Below are positions 7,504 to 11,446 of a DNA stretch of 11,446 nucleotides, piece by piece. Positions within the stretch are counted from its first letter, which is position 1; each line of letters opens with the position of its first letter. The translations under genes and the position numbers were made by a program. Where the stretch lies: assembly GCA_945827765.1 (NCBI GenBank), contig CALZPS010000028.1:1-11446 (forward strand). Reading direction: 5' to 3'. The DNA comes from an uncultured Lachnospiraceae bacterium (GTDB lineage: Bacteria; Bacillota; Clostridia; Lachnospirales; Lachnospiraceae). A model generated the notes under the pieces. It did not search any database and was not told where the DNA came from. It saw nothing but the letters and a program-made list of their open reading frames with translations.

Positions 7504-8553
7504 ATGTATCATTCTATCAGACCCGGTCAGGTGTGGCTGGACACAGAAGGTAAGCGCATTCAGGCGCACGGCGGCTCCGTGATGTATATTGACGGAGTGT
7601 ATTACTGGTATGGTGAAAATAAGGAAAAGACAGTTGGGGATGGGAAGTACTGGCACTGGGGTGTGCGCTGTTATGCTTCAACCGACCTCTACAACTGGGA
7701 GGATAAAGGTCTGATTATTGAGCCGGATTTGGAAAATGAGGAGTCGGGGCTGCACCCGCAGCAGATGATGGATCGTCCTCATATCATTTATAACAAGGAT
7801 ACGAAAAAATATGTCTGTTGGCTGAAAATCATGAGAAAAAACGGCGAACAGACGGAGACGGTGCTGACGGCAGATTCGATTCTCGGACCGTATACTGTGG
7901 TGCGGGAAAACTTAAAACCACTGAATATGAGCGCAGGTGACTTTGATTTGGCGGTGGCGCCGGATGGAAAGGCATATTACTATTTTGAACGCGTGCATTC
8001 GGAGACTATTTGTGCGGATCTGACACCGGATTATACGGATGTCACAGGGTATTACAGCACACATTTTCCGCATATTTCGCCGCCGTACGTGAGGGAGGCA
8101 ACGGCACATTTCTACCGAAAGGGCAAACATTATCTGATTACATCCGGCACGAGCGGATATCTGCCGAATCCATCAGAGGTGGCGATTGCAGATACGTGGC
8201 ATGGTCCGTATACAGTGCTGGGAAATCCACATCCGCAGGACGAAACTTATACTTCTTACCATTCTCAGGTTTCTTCGGTGTTTAAGGTGGAAGGAAAGAA
8301 AGATTTGTACATTGCGGTGGCTGACCGGTGGATTCCGGATCATATGGACTGGAACTATGAGGAATACGCGGCAGAATTTGCCAGAATGTTCGACCTGGAT
8401 TACACTGGGGAGCGCAGGATTAATCCGAAGTTCGGAGATGATTGTGCCCGCAATACTGCGATAGCAGATTATGTGTGGCTGCCGTTTCGATTTGAGGGGG
8501 AAATGGCATATTTAGACTGGCACGATGAGTGGAAAATCGAGGATTATGAATAG
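7504..8553 (+). CDS. GH43-type glycosidase related to exo-beta-1,3-galactanases
   Basis: A 349-residue single-domain protein with the five-bladed beta-propeller look of clan GH-F. The opening GQVWLDTEGKRIQAHGGSVM then YYWYGENK is typical of the exo-beta-1,3-galactanase side of GH43 (subfamily 24 and relatives), where AHGG stands at the place where classical GH43 enzymes have the base aspartate. Other landmarks are DRPHIIYN (Asp90 where relatives usually have Glu), GDFDLAVAPDG, VREATAHF with Glu198 as the likely acid, and YHSQVSS with Gln255 where galactanases of this type place an unusual glutamine base. No signal peptide is seen, so it probably acts on imported oligosaccharides. The start has AGGAAGGA about 9-10 nt upstream. 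The GH3 gene begins 13 bp after its stop, so the two form an operon. Family is fairly sure; the galactan substrate is inferred, and arabinosidase or xylosidase activity is possible. Confidence 0.85.
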   Translation: MYHSIRPGQVWLDTEGKRIQAHGGSVMYIDGVYYWYGENKEKTVGDGKYWHWGVRCYASTDLYNWEDKGLIIEPDLENEESGLHPQQMMDRPHIIYNKDTKKYVCWLKIMRKNGEQTETVLTADSILGPYTVVRENLKPLNMSAGDFDLAVAPDGKAYYYFERVHSETICADLTPDYTDVTGYYSTHFPHISPPYVREATAHFYRKGKHYLITSGTSGYLPNPSEVAIADTWHGPYTVLGNPHPQDETYTSYHSQVSSVFKVEGKKDLYIAVADRWIPDHMDWNYEEYAAEFARMFDLDYTGERRINPKFGDDCARNTAIADYVWLPFRFEGEMAYLDWHDEWKIEDYE

Positions 8554-8566
8554 GAGAATTTGAGAT

Positions 8567-10966
8567 ATGGAAAAATATTTGAACCCGGCATTGTCACCGG
8601 ATGAAAGAGCAGAAGATTTATTAGGAAAATTGAGTCTGGACGAGAAAATGGCGCAGGTGTGTGGTATGTGGCTGTTGCCGAATGATGAGAAGGGAATGTG
8701 CCAAGCCGCGAGGCACGGTATCGGTCAGGTCAGTACCTTGTTTATGCGCAGCATGGAGACATTAGATGAAGTGGCTGCATGGCAGCAGAAAGTGCAGAAA
8801 ATGGTGATGGAGAACAGTGAACATCACATTCCGGCCGTCTTCCATATGGAAGGTCTGTGCGGGCCGTTTATTCAGGATTCGACAAGTTTTCCGTCGGGAA
8901 TCGGCAGAGGCTCCTCGTGGGATCCACAGTTGGAGGAAAAGGTTGGAAAGATAGTCAGCCGTCAGGAACTGGCATGTGGAATCACGCAGGTACTGGCTCC
9001 GGTGCTGGATATTTCCAGAGATTCCCGCATGGGTCGGCAGGGGGAAACCTACGGGGAGGACCCGACTTTGGCGGCAGCGATGGGCACTGCTTATACAAGG
9101 GGAATCCAGGAAAATGAAACGGCAGGACGCAAGGCGGAGTCTGTGGCGAAACATTTTCTGGGATTTCATAATTCGTTGGGAGGAATTCATGGGGCAAGCG
9201 CGGAGATTGGAGACCGTCTGTTGGATGAAGTGTACGGAAAACCGTTTCAGGCTGCGATCAAAAATGCGAATTTGCGGGGCGTGATGCCTTGTTATTGTTC
9301 GTTGAATGGTCAGCCGGTGTCGGCCTCAAAGAAAATCCTCACCGGACTTTTGCGGGATGAGATGGGATTTGACGGAGTGGTAACTGCGGATTATAGTTCC
9401 ATTGCCAATGTGTACAATGCGCAGCACGCCAGCGAAAGCATGGCAGAGGCCGGAAAAATATGTATGGAGGCCGGACTGGATGTCGAGCTGCCAAGCCGTG
9501 AAGGATATAATGAAGAATTAAAGCAATGGTTCGTCGACGGTCGTGCTGACATGAAGGTACTTGACCGGGCAGTGCTGCGTGTGCTGAGAGCAAAATTCCG
9601 CATGGGTCTGTTTGAGCATCCGTTTGCACTTGACGGGGAAGAACTGCGCAGTGTGTTTACGAAAGAAGAGGATAAGGAAATCACATTACAATCGGCATTG
9701 GAATCCATGGTTCTTTTGAAAAATAACGGGGTGCTGCCTCTGGATAAAAAAGTAAAGAAAATTGCTGTGGTGGGAACGCAGGCGGCGAATGCGCGCATTT
9801 TCTTTGGCGGGTACACACATCTGAGCATGGTCGAGGCGGAACATGCAGTTGCCAATTCGATTGCGGGACTCAAATCCGGAAGTACGGAAGGCCATAAGAT
9901 GCTGACTGTGCCGGGAACACAGATTCAAAGTGATGAGACGGAAGAATTTGATGCTATTCTGCGACTTCAGAAACCGCAGTGCAAGAGCTTGTTGGAGATG
10001 CTGAGAGAGAAACTGCCGGATGCGGAAATAACTTATGCGTACGGATATGCGATTGCCGGGGATGACCTTTCTCATATCGAAGAGGCATTGGAGGCAGTGA
10101 AGAATGCCGATGTAGTTATTATGACGCTGGGCGGCAAACATGGCTCTTGTTCCGTGGCATCGATGGGTGAGGGTGTGGACGGCACAGATATCAATCTGCC
10201 GGTGTGTCAGGACACGTTTATCCGCAGGGCGGCAGAGCTTGGCAAACCGATGATTGGCGTTCACTTTAATGGGCGTCCGATTTCAAGCGATGCGGCAGAT
10301 ACTTATCTGGATGCGATTCTTGAGGCATGGAATCCCTCGGAAATGGGAGCCGAGGCAATCACACAGGTACTTCTCGGAGAATATAATCCGGGCGGAAAGC
10401 TGCCGGTGTGCGTGGCAAGAAATGCCGGACAGATACCGATTTATTACAATCATCCGACCGGTTCGGCGTGGGATCAGGGAGAGAGTATCGGATTCAGGGA
10501 TTATGTGGATATGCCTCATACGCCGCGCTATTTCTTCGGGCATGGATTGTCTTACACGACATTTGAATATAAGAATTTGAAACTGTCTGAAAAAGAGATT
10601 GCGCCGCAGGGGGAGATTGATATCGAATTGACAATAGAGAATACCGGCAAATATGACGGCGATGAGGTAGTGCAGTTGTATATCCGTGACCCGTATGCAA
10701 GTGTGACCAGACCGGTCAAGGAACTGGCCGGATTTTCACGTGTACACTTAAAAGCCGGCGAGAAGAAAAAAGTGCATTTCACGATGCAGGCGAGTCAGAG
10801 TGCATTTTTGGACAGAGACTTAAAGTGGAAGGTCGAGAAGGGTGAAATCGAAGTTCAGGTCGGAAGTTCGTCGGAGGATATCCGTCTCGCCGATTCCTTT
10901 ACCATTGCAGAGAATGCATGGATTGAGGGAAGAGAACGTGGATTTTGTGCGGCGGTGAGAATCTGA
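8567..10966 (+). CDS. GH3 family glycosidase (beta-glucosidase/beta-xylosidase type)
   Basis: A 799-residue retaining exo-glycosidase with the full three-domain plan. The N-terminal barrel (about 1-350) has GRQGETYGEDP, the Lys-His pair at 195-196 in KHFLGFH, and the nucleophile Asp275 in GVVTADYSSI. The second alpha/beta domain (about 380-640) starts at LESMVLLKNNGVLPLD and carries the likely acid/base Glu535 in MGEGVDGTDINLPVCQ. After the family motif GLSYTTFEY, a fibronectin-III-like domain (about 690-765) contains VVQLYIRDP and PVKELAGFSRV. No signal peptide is seen. AGGAG overlaps the stop codon of the GH43 gene and lies 10 nt before the ATG, so the two are translated from one message. 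The Arg usually seen after the acid/base region (E-x-x-x-R) is Gly539 here. Glucose, xylose, arabinose or galactose specificity cannot be read from the sequence; the pairing with the GH43 enzyme suggests joint action on one oligosaccharide. Confidence 0.95.
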   Translation: MEKYLNPALSPDERAEDLLGKLSLDEKMAQVCGMWLLPNDEKGMCQAARHGIGQVSTLFMRSMETLDEVAAWQQKVQKMVMENSEHHIPAVFHMEGLCGPFIQDSTSFPSGIGRGSSWDPQLEEKVGKIVSRQELACGITQVLAPVLDISRDSRMGRQGETYGEDPTLAAAMGTAYTRGIQENETAGRKAESVAKHFLGFHNSLGGIHGASAEIGDRLLDEVYGKPFQAAIKNANLRGVMPCYCSLNGQPVSASKKILTGLLRDEMGFDGVVTADYSSIANVYNAQHASESMAEAGKICMEAGLDVELPSREGYNEELKQWFVDGRADMKVLDRAVLRVLRAKFRMGLFEHPFALDGEELRSVFTKEEDKEITLQSALESMVLLKNNGVLPLDKKVKKIAVVGTQAANARIFFGGYTHLSMVEAEHAVANSIAGLKSGSTEGHKMLTVPGTQIQSDETEEFDAILRLQKPQCKSLLEMLREKLPDAEITYAYGYAIAGDDLSHIEEALEAVKNADVVIMTLGGKHGSCSVASMGEGVDGTDINLPVCQDTFIRRAAELGKPMIGVHFNGRPISSDAADTYLDAILEAWNPSEMGAEAITQVLLGEYNPGGKLPVCVARNAGQIPIYYNHPTGSAWDQGESIGFRDYVDMPHTPRYFFGHGLSYTTFEYKNLKLSEKEIAPQGEIDIELTIENTGKYDGDEVVQLYIRDPYASVTRPVKELAGFSRVHLKAGEKKKVHFTMQASQSAFLDRDLKWKVEKGEIEVQVGSSSEDIRLADSFTIAENAWIEGRERGFCAAVRI

Positions 10967-11031
10967 GTTCTTTAAACGGCACGCAGATGGGGTGCGGTTG
11001 TTGAAAATGATGTATAAGAAACAATAGAAAT

Positions 11032-11055
11032 GAGGGCTGGCGTTTGCCAGCCCTC
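11032..11055. terminator. Hairpin shared by convergent GH3 and beta-galactosidase genes
   Basis: GAGGGCTGGC (11032-11041), loop GTTT, GCCAGCCCTC (11046-11055): a perfect 10-bp GC-rich stem. It begins 65 nt after the GH3 stop and ends 6 nt past the beta-galactosidase stop. Downstream tails are moderately T-rich both ways (TGCAAATTATTT on plus, ATTTCTATTG on minus), so it probably works in both directions. Confidence 0.75.
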
Positions 11056-11061
11056 TGCAAA

Positions 11062-11401
11062 TTATTTCCACTGCAAGGTAAAGTCAAAAGGATAGAATCC
11101 CTTTCCAATCCGGTATTCAGGATGGATATTTTTGGTCCAGCCGGTATCGCCGCCCAGCCCGGCGTGATAAGCGTCCAGATTGAGATAGTAGAACCCGTCC
11201 CCGGTCAGCTCGTCCTGATAAGCCGCTTTGGCGTAGGCGTCGGTCGAATAGGGGAGCGCACTGAAGTGGAACGGTTTTGCCCCGTAAAAGATTAGTGTGC
11301 GGTTTTCTTCTCCCAGTTTCAGCCATACCGTGTCTTCGTGACCTCCACATTCACAGGGGACGATATAAGGTACATTTTGTCCTGCTATAGTCGATTGATA
11401 T
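11062..11401 (-). CDS. C-terminal fragment of a GH2 (LacZ-type) beta-galactosidase, 5' cut by adapter
   Basis: The last 112 residues of a large beta-galactosidase. They match the beta-galactosidase small-chain domain that closes LacZ-type enzymes: VPYIVPCECGGHEDTVWL near the break, FHFSALPYSTDAYAKAAYQ, then LNLDAYHAGLGGDTGW (compare LNLD...GVGGD..W in LacZ), HPEYRIG and a final FDFTLQWK. The catalytic barrel is missing, so activity cannot be assessed, though this domain contributes to the LacZ active site. The reading frame runs on into the Nextera adapter and there acquires an artificial start and the ten residues MGSEMCIRDR, which are not part of the protein; genuine sequence begins at YQSTIAGQ. 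It converges on the GH3 gene across the shared hairpin. Hydrolysis of beta-galactosides from the same plant glycans is inferred. Confidence 0.88.
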
Positions 11402-11446
11402 CTGTCTCTTATACACATCTCCGAGCCCACGAGACCGTACTAGATC
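11402..11446 (+). other. Nextera i7-side adapter (sequencing artefact)
   Basis: Not genomic. Positions 11402-11420 are the reverse complement of the Tn5 mosaic end (CTGTCTCTTATACACATCT), 11421-11435 (CCGAGCCCACGAGAC) the read-2 adapter, 11436-11443 (CGTACTAG) the i7 index I recall as N702, and 11444-11446 the first bases of the P7 arm. Confidence 0.98.

Noticed and set aside
7504..10966. Several open frames of 60-190 codons on both strands within the GH43 and GH3 genes
   Set aside because: They overlap well-conserved enzymes, lack ribosome binding sites and show no domain-like sequence.

Overview
The window is one assembled bacterial contig. Untrimmed Illumina Nextera adapter sequence sits at both ends (1-46 and 11402-11446), so only about 47-11401 is biological. 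Gene content, moderate G+C, strong GGAGG-type ribosome binding sites and the protein families (a MsmK/UgpC-type ATPase, a PucR/CdaR-type regulator, a DUF6106-like small membrane protein, and Firmicutes-style GH51, GH43 and GH3 enzymes) suggest a gut Clostridia member, probably Lachnospiraceae. That assignment is inference; no rRNA or other marker gene is present.

Layout. 47-399 (+): 3' end of a gene resembling the C-terminal cap of DUF4038/DUF5605-type glycosidases. 405-1193 (-): AraC-family regulator. 1194-1450: divergent control region with a cre-like site and an 8-bp motif repeated at 21-bp spacing. 1451-2956 (+): GH51 alpha-L-arabinofuranosidase. 3008-3058: terminator-like hairpin. 3097-5734 (-): in transcription order, a MsmK-type ATPase, an intrinsic terminator, a PucR/CdaR-type regulator and a small DUF6106-like membrane protein. 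5735-6023: divergent promoter region. 6024-7364 (+): NhaC-family antiporter followed by a very strong terminator. 7504-10966 (+): two-gene operon of a GH43-type enzyme related to exo-beta-1,3-galactanases and a three-domain GH3 glycosidase. 11032-11055: shared hairpin. 11062-11401 (-): 3' end of a GH2 beta-galactosidase, cut by the adapter.

How the genes fit together. The hydrolases (GH51, GH43, GH3, GH2 and the partial left-hand gene) suggest breakdown of plant arabinogalactan or pectin side chains. The GH51 enzyme would remove arabinose, and the GH43, GH3 and GH2 enzymes would trim galactose- or glucose-type residues. None of the complete hydrolases has an obvious signal peptide, which fits hydrolysis of imported oligosaccharides in the cytoplasm. 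The ATPase could energise CUT1 sugar importers, but no permease or binding-protein gene is in the window. The AraC regulator, divergent from the GH51 gene, is the natural candidate for its control, with a probable CcpA layer.

I found no CRISPR array, tRNA, rRNA, insertion sequence, phage module or defence system. I see no convincing new molecular system. The observations most worth checking are the adapter ends and the false protein start they create, the active site of the GH43-type enzyme, and the regulatory repeats before the GH51 and NhaC genes.
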